A DNA stretch of 34,617 bases from Bacillus andreraoultii (GCF_001244735.1 NZ_LN868936.1:377562-412178), one strand, 5' to 3'. Positions 15,310 through 23,615 are shown, numbered from the stretch's first letter. Notes: generated by a model from the sequence alone, not told the origin. Program-made: numbers and translations.

Positions 15310-17172
15310 TTATCTTAATTTGATTCCAACAAACTCCACCGCTCTTGATTGTGAGCCTAAATGTTTAGCCACACCCTCACTAGAAAATTGACTTGTGAGT
15401 TGCTCGTAAAATTCACGCTGAGAAACTGCATTTAATTTTGCATCTAAACACGCTTTTTTATAGGCAGTATAAAGGGTTTTTCCAGATACACTTGATGTGG
15501 ATTTAAATTGACAATACTCTTCAGCAAACCATAGAACATTGTTATTTTGTCTCATGTAATCTAACATCAAGTTTTTAGCTTCATCACTTTCGGTAAACAC
15601 ATAATTGTTGTCAATTAATCGTTTCAAGCCAATTAAAGCCCATTGAACTATGCCTTTCCGCTCTTGGAATAGAACATTATTTAGATTTCGATCAATATCT
15701 TTTTGGGAAACAACGTTTTGGAAGGGGATTAGAACCAATCTTCTGTAAAATCCCGAGGTTGGGTCAACGAAATTCGAGGGTAGTTTGTTTGTGGCGAAAA
15801 GGAATCGTGCTGCATTCTTGAAGTCAAATCCTTTTTCAAACTTATCTTCTGCGTGAATTCTATCTCCGGTAACTAACGCTTTGAATACTCCTGTATCTTT
15901 AACAGCACCTTGAGGAAGATCGGAGTATGAATTTAGCAGTTTTCCAACCAGTCTGACAGTGGAGAATTTAGATCCTAAATCTTGAAAAGGAATATTTGAA
16001 ACATAGTCGTATCCAATAATTTTTTCAATAAGATCAATTAGCACTGATTTCCCCGTATTGCCAGGACCATACAAGATAAATGCTTTCTGTGCCTTCATTT
16101 CAGTTGTAATTAGATATCCCATCGTTTCTTGGACGGTTTTTGCATCTTCGTTAGTTAATGTTGTTTTGATATACTCAAGAAATCGTGGACATTGTGCGTC
16201 AATATTGTAATCAACATTTAATTGAAACGCAGTTTTGTAGTTTTGAGTGTAGGGTCCAAATGTATTAGTTGCAATGTCATATACACCGTTTTTGAAGTTG
16301 ATTTTTCCCTTCATGCGTTCAGGGTCTGTTAGTCCGTCATCTTTAGGGATTCTTTTCAAAAGGAGTCTTTTGGTTTCTTCGATATCCTTATTTGTCAGAA
16401 ACTTTGGTGATAGGTAATCCAAAATTTCACGTTCAACTTTACCAATGTCCATCTTTTGGAATATACCTCCGCCTTTTTCCTTTGCATAAATCATTGAGTT
16501 ACACATGAGATAATCCATTTGTTTCAACATAGTCGTTGCAAGAACATTGGGCAACAATTTAAGACCCCTACTGGTTTTTAAATAGTGTTCTGGAAGTTCT
16601 TTGGAGTTTTCATCGACCTGACAGTTTAGCTTAAAATGATACTGTTTAATTTCATCCAATCGTGTTGCTTGGACCCATGGCGATTTTGGTTTCCAGGTTG
16701 GGTATCCTTTTAATGGTACAATGTGGTTTTTGTCAAAGTAGTACACCTTGATATTTTTAAATTGTTGGTTGCCAGTCAAAGACCCTTTAGCAACTAGTAT
16801 CAAGGATTGTTCAACAATCTCTCCATAAAATTCTCCTTCAAGCATTTCAATGGTTTTACTGGCCACGTCAGTTAATTCTCCATCTGAATCTAACGCATCT
16901 TGAATTTCAATCGAAAAGTAGGGATCTTCCTTTTTTAAAACTAATCCTATCCCAGCCTTTCTGTATTCAGGTGCATTTTCCATTAGATCAAATGCCTTCT
17001 CAAAAGACATTAAATTAGTCGAATCACTTTCATCTACGGATTCCCCAGTCACTGGATCTGAAGCAATGATAATTTTTTCTTTCCCAATATGCTCAGTTTT
17101 GGTACAAACCCAAATCGGAGCCTTTCCTAATTCCTCTGGTAGTTCATAATTCATAGTTCTTTCTTCAATCAT
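15310..17172 (-). CDS. P4-type primase-helicase with degenerate primase domain
   Basis: A 620-residue phage/plasmid primase of the P4/D5 group, the most likely replication enzyme here. The helicase half is intact: D5_N-type NFKNGVYDI (292-300), Walker A GPGNTGKS (369-376) and the following GSKFSTVRLVGK, GDRIHAEDK and FATNKLP segments. The N-terminal half aligns with primase-polymerase domains, but the usual GIDID metal site is SIEIQ (87-91), the SGKG-x-H block is EQSLILVA (about 121-128) and IEMY is IKVYY. All three active-site motifs are thus lost. The start ATG 17172 has GGGAGGAT 11 bases upstream; ATG at codon 7 is an alternative. It lies 90 bases after the XRE gene, and the repeat array is just beyond that. 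Confidence 0.88.
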   Translation of the reverse strand: MIEERTMNYELPEELGKAPIWVCTKTEHIGKEKIIIASDPVTGESVDESDSTNLMSFEKAFDLMENAPEYRKAGIGLVLKKEDPYFSIEIQDALDSDGELTDVASKTIEMLEGEFYGEIVEQSLILVAKGSLTGNQQFKNIKVYYFDKNHIVPLKGYPTWKPKSPWVQATRLDEIKQYHFKLNCQVDENSKELPEHYLKTSRGLKLLPNVLATTMLKQMDYLMCNSMIYAKEKGGGIFQKMDIGKVEREILDYLSPKFLTNKDIEETKRLLLKRIPKDDGLTDPERMKGKINFKNGVYDIATNTFGPYTQNYKTAFQLNVDYNIDAQCPRFLEYIKTTLTNEDAKTVQETMGYLITTEMKAQKAFILYGPGNTGKSVLIDLIEKIIGYDYVSNIPFQDLGSKFSTVRLVGKLLNSYSDLPQGAVKDTGVFKALVTGDRIHAEDKFEKGFDFKNAARFLFATNKLPSNFVDPTSGFYRRLVLIPFQNVVSQKDIDRNLNNVLFQERKGIVQWALIGLKRLIDNNYVFTESDEAKNLMLDYMRQNNNVLWFAEEYCQFKSTSSVSGKTLYTAYKKACLDAKLNAVSQREFYEQLTSQFSSEGVAKHLGSQSRAVEFVGIKLR

Positions 17173-17261
17173 GATAATGGTATCCTCCCTATATATTGTT
17201 GTTCATCACCGCATTGCCCAAGGGCAACGTTCAGTGAAAATATAATGGGGAAATCTCCCCA

Positions 17262-17999
17262 TTAATAAGTTTTAATATAAGGTTTCAACGCTTCCGATAC
17301 TTTATCTATTACTATTATTATATTTTTGTCCTTTTTTGTTAGCCAATACTCATTTAATATTGGTAAAGGGATAGATATATCTGTATTATACAATGATTTA
17401 ATATTGATGTTTTCAAGTGATGATTTTATATCATCTATAAGGAGATTATACCTGTCTACCATTACTCTCACATCAAAGAAAAGTCTAAATTCTTGATCTA
17501 CCAATTCAATTAGGTATTGCTCATTTACCAGCAATTCAATTAATTTCAAAACATATCCTTCTGCACGATTTTCAAAGTAACTCGGCTCACCCAATAGTGC
17601 TATTTCATATAGGTCGATGATAACTTGACCAATTAAGTCCTTTTGGGCACCAGACATAGAAAACTTTTCTTCTTCCGTTTTCACTTGTATATTGAGGTTG
17701 TTCCAATTATCAGGGATAACTACTGGTGAATAATTATCCATTTCATTCTGAAAAATGTGACCCATATCAAAACTTTCTAAAACCTCTTCGAGGGAGAGCC
17801 TCAATGCCTGAATAAGTGTTAAAACCACAGCAACACTTGGTTCTTTTCGAATACCGTTTTCTAACCTGTTAAGGTAACTTTCGCTTAGACGATGGCCAAC
17901 TTTGTCAGTCTCATCTGCTAACGTAACGAGAGACCAGTTATTTGATTTCCTTTTCTTACGAATCAGTTGACCAAATCCAGTTCCTTTCTTTTCTTCCAA
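17262..17999 (-). CDS. XRE-family regulator
   Basis: A 245-residue protein with an N-terminal XRE helix-turn-helix (about 10-70: FGQLIRKKRKSNNWSLVTLADE, ESYLNRLENGIRKEPSV, LIQALRLSLEEVLE) and a long helical C-terminal region of unknown type. The TTG start at 17999 follows a perfect AAGGAGGTG at 7 bases, so it is well supported. It lies directly upstream of the primase-helicase and directly downstream of the repeat array, so it is a good candidate for binding the array or controlling replication. That role is inferred from position only. Confidence 0.85.
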   Translation of the reverse strand: MEEKKGTGFGQLIRKKRKSNNWSLVTLADETDKVGHRLSESYLNRLENGIRKEPSVAVVLTLIQALRLSLEEVLESFDMGHIFQNEMDNYSPVVIPDNWNNLNIQVKTEEEKFSMSGAQKDLIGQVIIDLYEIALLGEPSYFENRAEGYVLKLIELLVNEQYLIELVDQEFRLFFDVRVMVDRYNLLIDDIKSSLENINIKSLYNTDISIPLPILNEYWLTKKDKNIIIVIDKVSEALKPYIKTY

Positions 18000-18280
18000 A
18001 GGTCTTCACCTCCTTGGAGGTTGAATTGGATTCATCTTTAATTATATTTTTACACGAATATTGCCCACAGTCAACAATTAATTGTTTAAGTATTTTTTAA
18101 CACTACAATTTACTCCAAAATTATTTAACATCATGCAATTGAAAGATATTTTGCTTGTAATGATCCATATTTTTATTGTACTACCGATTTGCCACGTATC
18201 CAAATTTTTAATGCTCTACCTCAAATTAATTGCCGAAATGTAGCATTGTCAACGTTATTTTGGATACTAACTCAATCATT

Positions 18281-19421
18281 ACGAGTAAAACGAGTGGTTT
18301 ATTCAACTTCACATGCTATTAAGTGAAATTAAAACCTTCATTCAATGAAATTAACGACATTTACTTGAGTCCCCGTACTATATAAATTCTCCGATTATGG
18401 AAAACTTACTTATTAGAGAAATCCGAGTTACATGAATAATACAAATAACCATGGTTATACACCCTATCCTTATGACCTTTGAATGAAGCCTTTTTAGGCT
18501 AATACGAGTGAAACGAGTATATTTTTTCACTTTAATTTAATATTTTATTAACCCTACATATGAATTTTTCATCTCTATTAACGAAAAAACAATTATTGAT
18601 GTTACCACAATACCTCCGTTAATCATAGAAGACAGAGCTAATACAATTACGAGTAAAACGAGTACAACTTTTCATTATATAATTACACATTAGAACAATA
18701 ATGACCTTAATTTATATATTTCAACCACATAAAATATTAAAGATCCCTTAATCCAAAACTATACAAAGAAAATTACCATAATTTAATTAACATCTATTAA
18801 TATAGCATAGTTTTGGAAACCTTTACTCGTTTTACTCGCCTTTTAATAAATGCTTCATTCACCAACATAATTAAGAAGTAGGATTAAATACAAGATTTTT
18901 GTTTCCATACAAATAATCAACAAGACAAGTTTTACCTCTATACACTCGTTTCACTCGTACAAGGGATTATGTTTTTTAAATAGTTCTTTGGATGAAAGCC
19001 TCTTACTCAACTATGTGCATAGTGTTTTTTGACATCAAGGGAATCTTTTTTCTTTTGAATGAATATCAATCCCTTAATTAGTAAATAGACCCGATTTAAG
19101 TTAAATAAAAGAATCTTCAAATAGAAACCAAACAAAGAGTTCAAGTATTTTGCATATAATTAGAGTATGCCTATACGCTCGTTTCACTCGTAAGTGAAAT
19201 GAGTATACCTTGATCCAAATTAAGTAAATATTCCATTATATGAATGCCTAGTACTAAACTTTGTAATGATGTTTTTGACATCAAGGGCAGCATTTTCCTA
19301 ATAAGAAAAACCTATATCTTAAATAGGGAGTATCTCCGAAGGGTCCAAAATAAAGGAATCATCACAGGTAGCTTAAATGAATTCAAGTAATAGATTAGAT
19401 TAATGCACTCGTTTCACTCGT
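18281..19421. repeat. Seven-copy ACGAGTRAAACGAGTR array
   Basis: Copies on the plus strand are at 18281-18296, 18504-18519 and 18649-18664. Copies on the minus strand (ACTCGTTTCACTCGT form) are at 18824-18839, 18943-18958, 19176-19191 and 19406-19421. Each is itself a direct repeat of ACGAGT with a 9-base period, so a protein could bind two half sites on one helix face. Spacing is 119-233 bases. The copy at 19176 is followed by AAGTGAAATGAGTAT, making a larger palindrome. The three forward and four reverse copies point toward each other. Confidence 0.85.
18665..18823. other. AT-rich core between converging repeats
   Basis: The 160 bases between the last forward and first reverse repeat are strongly AT-rich (runs such as ATTATATAATTAC and TTAATTTATATATTTC). 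It is the natural place for a DNA-unwinding element if the array is an origin. No ORF or stable hairpin is visible. Confidence 0.4.
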
Positions 19422-19546
19422 ATATCCGCTTTTTAGTGAAATTAATCTTTTGATATCCATAAAACGTTGTTCATTTTCCACATTTAGTGATTCTGAATTA
19501 ACAAGTTGCCCTCCTATCTCACTTGAATGGTTTGAATGAAGCCTTT
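19025..19546. repeat. Secondary 16-bp repeats of the origin-like zone
   Basis: TTTTTGACATCAAGGG occurs at 19026-19041 and 19272-19287, each about 80-95 bases after an array copy. TTTGAATGAAGCCTTT occurs at 18478-18493, just before an array copy, and at 19531-19546. The region thus looks built from duplicated modules larger than the core motif. Confidence 0.6.
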
Positions 19547-19606
19547 CAAAAATTAAACCATTAATTGAAGTATGCTTAAAACTAAACCTATTAAAGGCAA
19601 AAGAAA

Positions 19607-19630
19607 AAAGAACCGATGAACCGATTCTTT
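19607..19630 (-). terminator. Terminator after the brxL fragment
   Basis: On the minus strand AAAGAATCG pairs with CGGTTCTTT (one G-U) around a 6-base loop, followed by TTTC. It lies 20 bases past the stop. Confidence 0.6.
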
Positions 19631-19650
19631 CCTTAAAATGTATATTTAAT

Positions 19651-20109
19651 TTAGCTAACCCCCAATGCTTTAAACACCGCATCAATTGGATCTGAATAAA
19701 ACACCGGCTGCACTTTTACCAATAAATCTGGTGGAACTGTCTGCAAATCCATAACTGATGCTGCAGGTACTAGAACCTTCTTAGCACCAGCATCTACGCA
19801 AACTTGTAACATATTAGCAAACTCTTCCACTTTAGAAATAGTGCCCCCAACTGTCATGTTTCCAATGACAACCAAACTATCAAGTGTTGGCTTACCCAAT
19901 GCACCAGAACAAAGGCCAATCAACTCAGCAATAGCCAACTCTTCTGTTAAACCTATTCCTTGTAAGTCAATGATGTGCATGAGGTAATCTTTCGTCTTTG
20001 TACTAATGGTGTTACTGATACTTTTGCTGTTGGCGGTGAAAAAGCGAAATGCTGTATCCAAACTTTCCTTTGCTCCACGATTTGAACCAACACCTGATTT
20101 ATCAAACAT
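19651..20109 (-). pseudogene. brxL: C-terminal fragment of BREX protein BrxL
   Basis: The 152 residues match the Lon-like C-terminal domain of BrxL: LIGLCSGALGKP, VVIGNMTVGGTISKVEE, LQVCVDAGAKKVLVPAAS, TVPPDLLVKVQ and the ending FYSDPIDAVFKALGVS. Full BrxL is several times longer and also carries an AAA+ ATPase domain, which is absent. BrxL-like residues (IAG) continue a few codons before the ATG up to an in-frame TGA. The upstream gene terminator lies right there, and there is no good ribosome site or promoter. It is most likely a remnant of a BREX locus. A free-standing domain is possible because the frame is intact. No other brx gene is present. Confidence 0.75.
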
Positions 20110-20121
20110 ACCTGCAATAAA

Positions 20122-20171
20122 AAATGCTATAGAATTACCGATGATTCAGCCACCGTCATTCAATAGCATTT
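20122..20171 (-). terminator. Terminator of the small XRE gene
   Basis: AAATGCTAT (minus 20171-20163) pairs with ATAGCATTT (minus 20130-20122) across a 32-base loop, then TTTATT. It ends the XRE gene, and its 3' arm lies at the truncated end of the brxL fragment, so the brxL breakpoint is close to this hairpin. Confidence 0.65.
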
Positions 20172-20174
20172 CCT

Positions 20175-20453
20175 TTATTTTATTACCTTTTTAAAATCCT
20201 CAAGATTCTTTAGTATCCTTCCAAAGTAAATCATAATCTCATACTTATCCCAATTAAAGCCACATAGTAGTATGACCAATCTAGTATTTAGTAATGCCCT
20301 TCTTTGCCCCACTTCAAGTCTGTAAATAAACGAGGCTGATAATTTCGTTTTGTCTGCCAATTCATTTAGGCTCATCCCAAGTTGTAATCGTGTGTTCTTA
20401 ACATACTCACCAAAATCATTTAATGCTAATTCTATCGCATCTTCATTAACCAT
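20175..20453 (-). CDS. Small XRE-family regulator
   Basis: A 92-residue helix-turn-helix protein (FGEYVKNTRLQLGMSLNELADKTKLSASFIYRLEVGQRR) with a short hydrophobic and basic tail. The open frame starts earlier (ATG 20483), but GGAGGAGAAGG directly before ATG 20453 marks the likely start. It is divergent from the DNA-binding gene at 20663, and their 210-base intergenic region contains CGAGT half sites (ACTCGACTCGG near 20520, GCGAGT near 20603) that resemble half of the array motif. It may regulate itself and its neighbour. Confidence 0.75.
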   Translation of the reverse strand: MVNEDAIELALNDFGEYVKNTRLQLGMSLNELADKTKLSASFIYRLEVGQRRALLNTRLVILLCGFNWDKYEIMIYFGRILKNLEDFKKVIK

Positions 20454-20592
20454 ATCCTTCTCCTCCATTTCTGTTACTGGCATTCACCAGTGCCTGCTTT
20501 TTATACTTGCCCCATATACTACTCGACTCGGAGGTTATTTATAACTCTACTAAAATATGGAGAAGTTTAATTAATAAATAGTTAAATAGTTA

Positions 20593-20621
20593 TTAAACAG
20601 TTGCGAGTTGTCTAGTATAAA
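20593..20621 (+). promoter_or_regulatory. Possible promoter for the 170-residue gene
   Basis: -35 TTAAAC (20593-20598), 17-base spacer, -10 TATAAA (20616-20621), about 40 bases before the start codon at 20663. The spacer includes a GCGAGT half site. Confidence 0.4.
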
Positions 20622-20662
20622 AGGAATAAAAAATGTTGTAGAAAAAAAGGAGTTGATGTGCT

Positions 20663-21175
20663 ATGAAATATGAAGAATTCCAGCAAATGGACCTAATTGA
20701 ACGTGTAGAAATAGTTAACAACTTACTGACTGAAACGCAAGATTTAAGAGAGGCTAGTAAAAGGTTAGGATTAAACTATAGCTCTTTTTGCAAGGAGATG
20801 CGTGTCGGAGGTTTCGTATTTAATCAATCAAAGAAGCAGTACGAGAAAACCTTTTCAATTAGAGAATACAAAAGCATCCAAAGACACATAAACCAAAGCG
20901 AAGATAACAGTGATGTAATGCTGTTTATCACAGAGCACTTTGATGAGTTGAAAGAGCTGTTGAGGATTCATTCTGACCAGTTAGTTTTGAATCCGATGGT
21001 TTATGACCCTAGTATTGATTCGGTATCAAAAACATTCCAAATTAACTCCCTAATTTACCAAGATTTCTCGGACTTATGCTCTACTAAGTTCGCACATTTA
21101 CGAAATCGAGATATTGTTTCTCAATGTCTCTATGAATTTACAAAGAGATATAAAGAACAGCCCCCAATTGAATAA
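20663..21175 (+). CDS. Putative plasmid DNA-binding protein, 170 residues
   Basis: ATG preceded by AAGGAG at 10 bases. The N-terminal part (about 8-50) reads like a helix-turn-helix with an extra strand (TQDLREASKRLGLNYSSFCKEMRVGGFVFNQSK). The C-terminal 50 residues (KTFQINSLIYQDFSDLCSTKF, RNRDIVSQCLYEFTKRY) look like a ribbon-helix-helix module. Proteins of this type are common on Firmicute plasmids as replication or copy-number regulators. It could be the ligand of the nearby array, though I cannot show it. A strong terminator overlaps its stop. Confidence 0.6.
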   Translation: MKYEEFQQMDLIERVEIVNNLLTETQDLREASKRLGLNYSSFCKEMRVGGFVFNQSKKQYEKTFSIREYKSIQRHINQSEDNSDVMLFITEHFDELKELLRIHSDQLVLNPMVYDPSIDSVSKTFQINSLIYQDFSDLCSTKFAHLRNRDIVSQCLYEFTKRYKEQPPIE

Positions 21176-21189
21176 TTTTCGGGGCTGTT
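21156..21189 (+). terminator. Terminator overlapping the gene end
   Basis: AACAGCCCC (21156-21164) pairs exactly with GGGGCTGTT (21181-21189), followed by ATTAAT and later T runs. The stem starts within the last codons of the 170-residue gene. Confidence 0.75.
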
Positions 21190-21254
21190 ATTAATAATCT
21201 CTCTATTTTATTTTTTTGTATAAAATCTATTAAGAGATTACAATTTCATTAGTA

Positions 21255-21374
21255 CTATCTATTTACCAAATCCCTAAAGGTTCCGTCGTATAATTGAAAA
21301 ATCAGCTCAAGTACTTCTTGGTCTAATTCTGTTACAAACTCAATTTCATCCTTCTTTTCTTCATCATTATTCAT
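21255..21374 (-). CDS. Small acidic protein, 39 residues
   Basis: An ORF of MNNDEEKKDEIEFVTELDQE followed by VLELIFQLYDGTFRDLVNR, ending in TAG at 21255. Its ATG overlaps the TGA of the preceding gene (ATGA), with AAAAGGTG 7 bases upstream, so it should be translated by coupling. It is acidic at the N-terminus and amphipathic afterwards. No known family; it may be a partner of the 120-residue protein. Confidence 0.6.
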   Translation of the reverse strand: MNNDEEKKDEIEFVTELDQEVLELIFQLYDGTFRDLVNR

Positions 21375-21733
21375 AAGTTTTCACCTTTTAAGTATCTTTT
21401 TATTAACGGCTTTGGAATCGAGGATAGAGCCTTTTCTACACCCAAATTGTAAACAATTAAAGTCAATACATCCATCAACTCTTCATCGCTATACAAAAGT
21501 TTCCCTTCTCTCGGCATTTCCCATTTCTCTGGGAGATAAGATGCTACAATTTCATGATTCAGTTTTTGTGGCTCCATTTTCAACTTTAATACTGGCCTTT
21601 TCTCCTTAAATTCAAATTCTTGCCAATATATTTCTTTGAGTTCTTCAATTGAAATAGATAAATTTTTAATCAAATTGCGGTCCTCATTTAACCTCTTCTG
21701 AAAGTATGCTTCAAATTCTTTATCATTCTTCAT
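21371..21733 (-). CDS. Hypothetical protein, 120 residues
   Basis: Not recognised. ATG with AAAAAGGAG just upstream. Charged, mostly helical, with a Pro/Lys/Trp-rich centre (SYLPEKWEMPREGKLLYSDEE) and a hydrophobic helix (LMDVLTLIVYNLGVEKAL). No signal or membrane segment. It forms a two-gene unit with the 39-residue ORF through an ATGA overlap. The AT-rich 220 bases upstream separate it from the divergent 64-residue gene. Confidence 0.6.
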   Translation of the reverse strand: MKNDKEFEAYFQKRLNEDRNLIKNLSISIEELKEIYWQEFEFKEKRPVLKLKMEPQKLNHEIVASYLPEKWEMPREGKLLYSDEELMDVLTLIVYNLGVEKALSSIPKPLIKRYLKGENL

Positions 21734-21957
21734 TTATGCACTCCTTTTTCTTAGTACAAACGTTATATATTGATAATTCTATTTCCTTTTTCAAAATGAC
21801 TTATTATTATTTAATGTAACAAATAATTAGTAGATGAGTAGCAATAGAGAGAACTTGTTGCACGAAAATCCATATAGGTGTTAATATGCTAGTGTGACTA
21901 CGAGAATAAGAAAGTGAAATAGTAAGATTGTTATTTCAATGACTGGAGGAATGGCCG

Positions 21958-22152
21958 TTGAACGATTCTGAAAAATACAGTCTGCTTGCTGATGTATTAA
22001 AAAACCAACACCATGCAATAGATTATATGACGGATGACCAACTAAAGGACTATATTGAATTAATGTCAATATTTCTCAAAACCAATGATCCAATCCATCA
22101 GGAGTCATCACTTGCTACAATGAAGTTAATAGTTAAAAATACTATGAAATGA
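21958..22152 (+). CDS. Small protein, 64 residues
   Basis: TTG start following GGAGG at about 9-11 bases; no in-frame ATG start is available. It is a hydrophilic helical protein (MNDSEKYSLLADVLKNQHHA, DQLKDYIELMSIFLK) of the kind often annotated as hypothetical in Bacillus. It ends just before a small GACC-GGTC hairpin, and a longer terminator lies at 22235. Role unknown. Confidence 0.5.
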   Translation: MNDSEKYSLLADVLKNQHHAIDYMTDDQLKDYIELMSIFLKTNDPIHQESSLATMKLIVKNTMK

Positions 22153-22597
22153 CCCTAAACTGGTCGCTTTATCCTTCTGTTTTTTTGGCGGCTTTAATCC
22201 ACTTCATTCATCTAAAATCCAATATAAAAAATTTGCTCGCATCCTGAAATAGGAGTTTGCGGGCTTTTTATTTTTTAACTATAGGAAAATGATTACAAAT
22301 AGAATTCCTGCCATAAATAATATTGCAAAACAAGATAAATAAAGGAAAATTAGGGTTTTAAATTTCAATTTCAAGGATAAATTTAGAAATTTTATATATG
22401 AACATGAACAGAAAAAACTTAATCCATCCTACTCTTTATTTTATCAAATTGTATTATAGATTAGCTTATTGTGTCCATCAAGGTAATCCAAACCATTCCT
22501 TCTCAAAATCAGCTTTTGAGTTTGAATCAAAATAACGCTATAATTTTGATATAATCAACGATAATTTCAAAAATATTAATTTATTATAGAGGTAGAT
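22153..22597. other. Gene-free stretch with one terminator
   Basis: About 440 bases, AT-rich. The hairpin at 22235-22264 is the only structure I see. The AlkA-like gene must have its promoter in the last 100 bases (TATAATCAACG near 22549 is a weak candidate). Confidence 0.4.
22235..22275 (+). terminator. Intrinsic terminator
   Basis: GCTCGCATCCT pairs with AGGA...TGCGGGC (22235-22264, with a G-U pair), followed by TTTTTATTTTTT. Confidence 0.75.
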
Positions 22598-23257
22598 ATG
22601 AATAATAGAATTTTATTTTCCCAAGACGATGTACGTGTAAACGAAATATGTAAATCTGACCCATTAATGGGTAAATTGATAGGATACATCGGTGATATCG
22701 AACTGAATTTAAGACGGGATTACTTTAAGGCTTTGACAAAGTCAATAATCGGCCAACAACTTTCCTCTAAAGCTGCGAGTACTATCTACTCAAGATTCGA
22801 ACAGCTTCTTCAAAAGAATATCACACCGTCCTCTGTTAAAAAAATCAGTATTGAAGAACTAAGATATGTCGGTGTATCTAAGCAGAAAATATCCTATCTG
22901 ATTGACTTATCTAATCATATACTTACAGGAGAACTGAATTTAGATGAAATTAGCCAAATGGGAAATGAACAAATTGTTAAATCATTAACTAACGTAAAAG
23001 GAATAGGTAAATGGACTGCTGAAATGTTTTTGATATTTTCATTAGGGAAAATGGACATACTTCCGCAAGATGATGTTGGCCTTCAACGTGCCGCTAAATG
23101 GCTATATTCATTAGATAAAGAAACGGATATAAAATCTTATCTTTTACAACAATCAAAGTTTTGGGAGCAAAATCCAGCTATCGCTTGTTTATATTTGTGG
23201 GAAGCAGTAAATAAGGACTTAATAAAAGAAGAAAACATTGAGGTTCTAATCAAATAA
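22598..23257 (+). CDS. AlkA-like DNA-3-methyladenine glycosylase
   Basis: A 219-residue HhH-GPD base-excision glycosylase. SIIGQQLSSKAASTIY (49-64) is the family entry motif. The helix-hairpin-helix is VKGIGKWTAEMF (133-144), and PQDDVGLQRA (156-165) carries the catalytic aspartate (D158 or D159). It removes alkylated purines from DNA, starting base excision repair in the cytoplasm. The size fits the short bacterial AlkA group without the N-terminal TBP-like domain. ATG after AGAGGT. It is a repair gene carried on a mobile replicon and stands alone with the zinc-ribbon gene 90 bases downstream. Confidence 0.9.
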   Translation: MNNRILFSQDDVRVNEICKSDPLMGKLIGYIGDIELNLRRDYFKALTKSIIGQQLSSKAASTIYSRFEQLLQKNITPSSVKKISIEELRYVGVSKQKISYLIDLSNHILTGELNLDEISQMGNEQIVKSLTNVKGIGKWTAEMFLIFSLGKMDILPQDDVGLQRAAKWLYSLDKETDIKSYLLQQSKFWEQNPAIACLYLWEAVNKDLIKEENIEVLIK

Positions 23258-23347
23258 TATAGAGACTCATCCATTAATTTTGTGTATTTTTGTAATTTTG
23301 ATTAACTTTATTTATATGAACGAGTTGGTAATTAGAGGGGGAATTTT

Positions 23348-23548
23348 ATGTTCTGTGAATGCGGAGGAATTTTGTTGGTGGTTGCTGTTGAAGAGTTACC
23401 AACTGATTTAGCTTCTAAAAAAAAGCAAGATTACAATCGTGTTTGTGATGTTCAATGTCAGAAGTGTGGTAAAGTGTATTATTCCCAACCTTATGATTAC
23501 GGTAAAGCATTCAATATCGTAAAAAAAACAAAAAGTATAGACAGATGA
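23348..23548 (+). CDS. Small zinc-ribbon protein, 66 residues
   Basis: ATG after AGAGGGGGAA. Two cysteine pairs, C3-x-C5-GG and C37-x2-C40-GK, can hold one zinc ion. No catalytic motif. Similar mini zinc ribbons are frequent in Bacillus and are of unknown role. It sits between the glycosylase and a strong terminator on the plus strand, so it may be cotranscribed with the glycosylase. Confidence 0.65.
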   Translation: MFCECGGILLVVAVEELPTDLASKKKQDYNRVCDVQCQKCGKVYYSQPYDYGKAFNIVKKTKSIDR

Positions 23549-23575
23549 ATAATTCATTGAAAAACAGGGACGGCA

Positions 23576-23615
23576 ATAGGAAACAGAAATATTTTATTTT
23601 TGTTTCCTATTTTAA
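23576..23615. terminator. Strong terminator between convergent units
   Basis: ATAGGAAACAGAAAT (23576-23590) pairs with ATTTTTGTTTCCTAT (23596-23610), one G-U, followed by TTT. It separates the plus-strand glycosylase unit from the minus-strand restriction cluster. Confidence 0.85.

Larger units (their letters stand above)
18000..19650. other. Non-coding zone, probable origin or centromere
   Basis: About 1.6 kb, the longest gene-free part of the window, AT-rich and full of short repeats. It lies between the XRE/primase genes and the brxL fragment. One DnaA-box-like TTATACACC is at about 18456. Short ORFs in it (for example minus 19685-19395) run across repeats and are not convincing. The layout fits an iteron-type origin or partition site. 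Confidence 0.6.

Noticed and set aside
18456-18464. DnaA-dependent origin
   Set aside because: Only one imperfect DnaA box (TTATACACC) is visible, which is expected by chance in AT-rich DNA.
18281-19421. CRISPR array
   Set aside because: Repeat units are 16 bp, spacers are 119-233 bp and of unequal length, and orientation flips midway.
19395-19685. 96-residue minus-strand ORF
   Set aside because: It starts inside the end of the brxL fragment in another frame, crosses the terminator at 19607-19630 and an array copy, and has no ribosome site.
19651-20109. Active Lon-type protease
   Set aside because: The Lon catalytic serine motif (GPSAG) is absent; the matching place reads GIGLTEEL as in BrxL proteins, and the ATPase part is missing.
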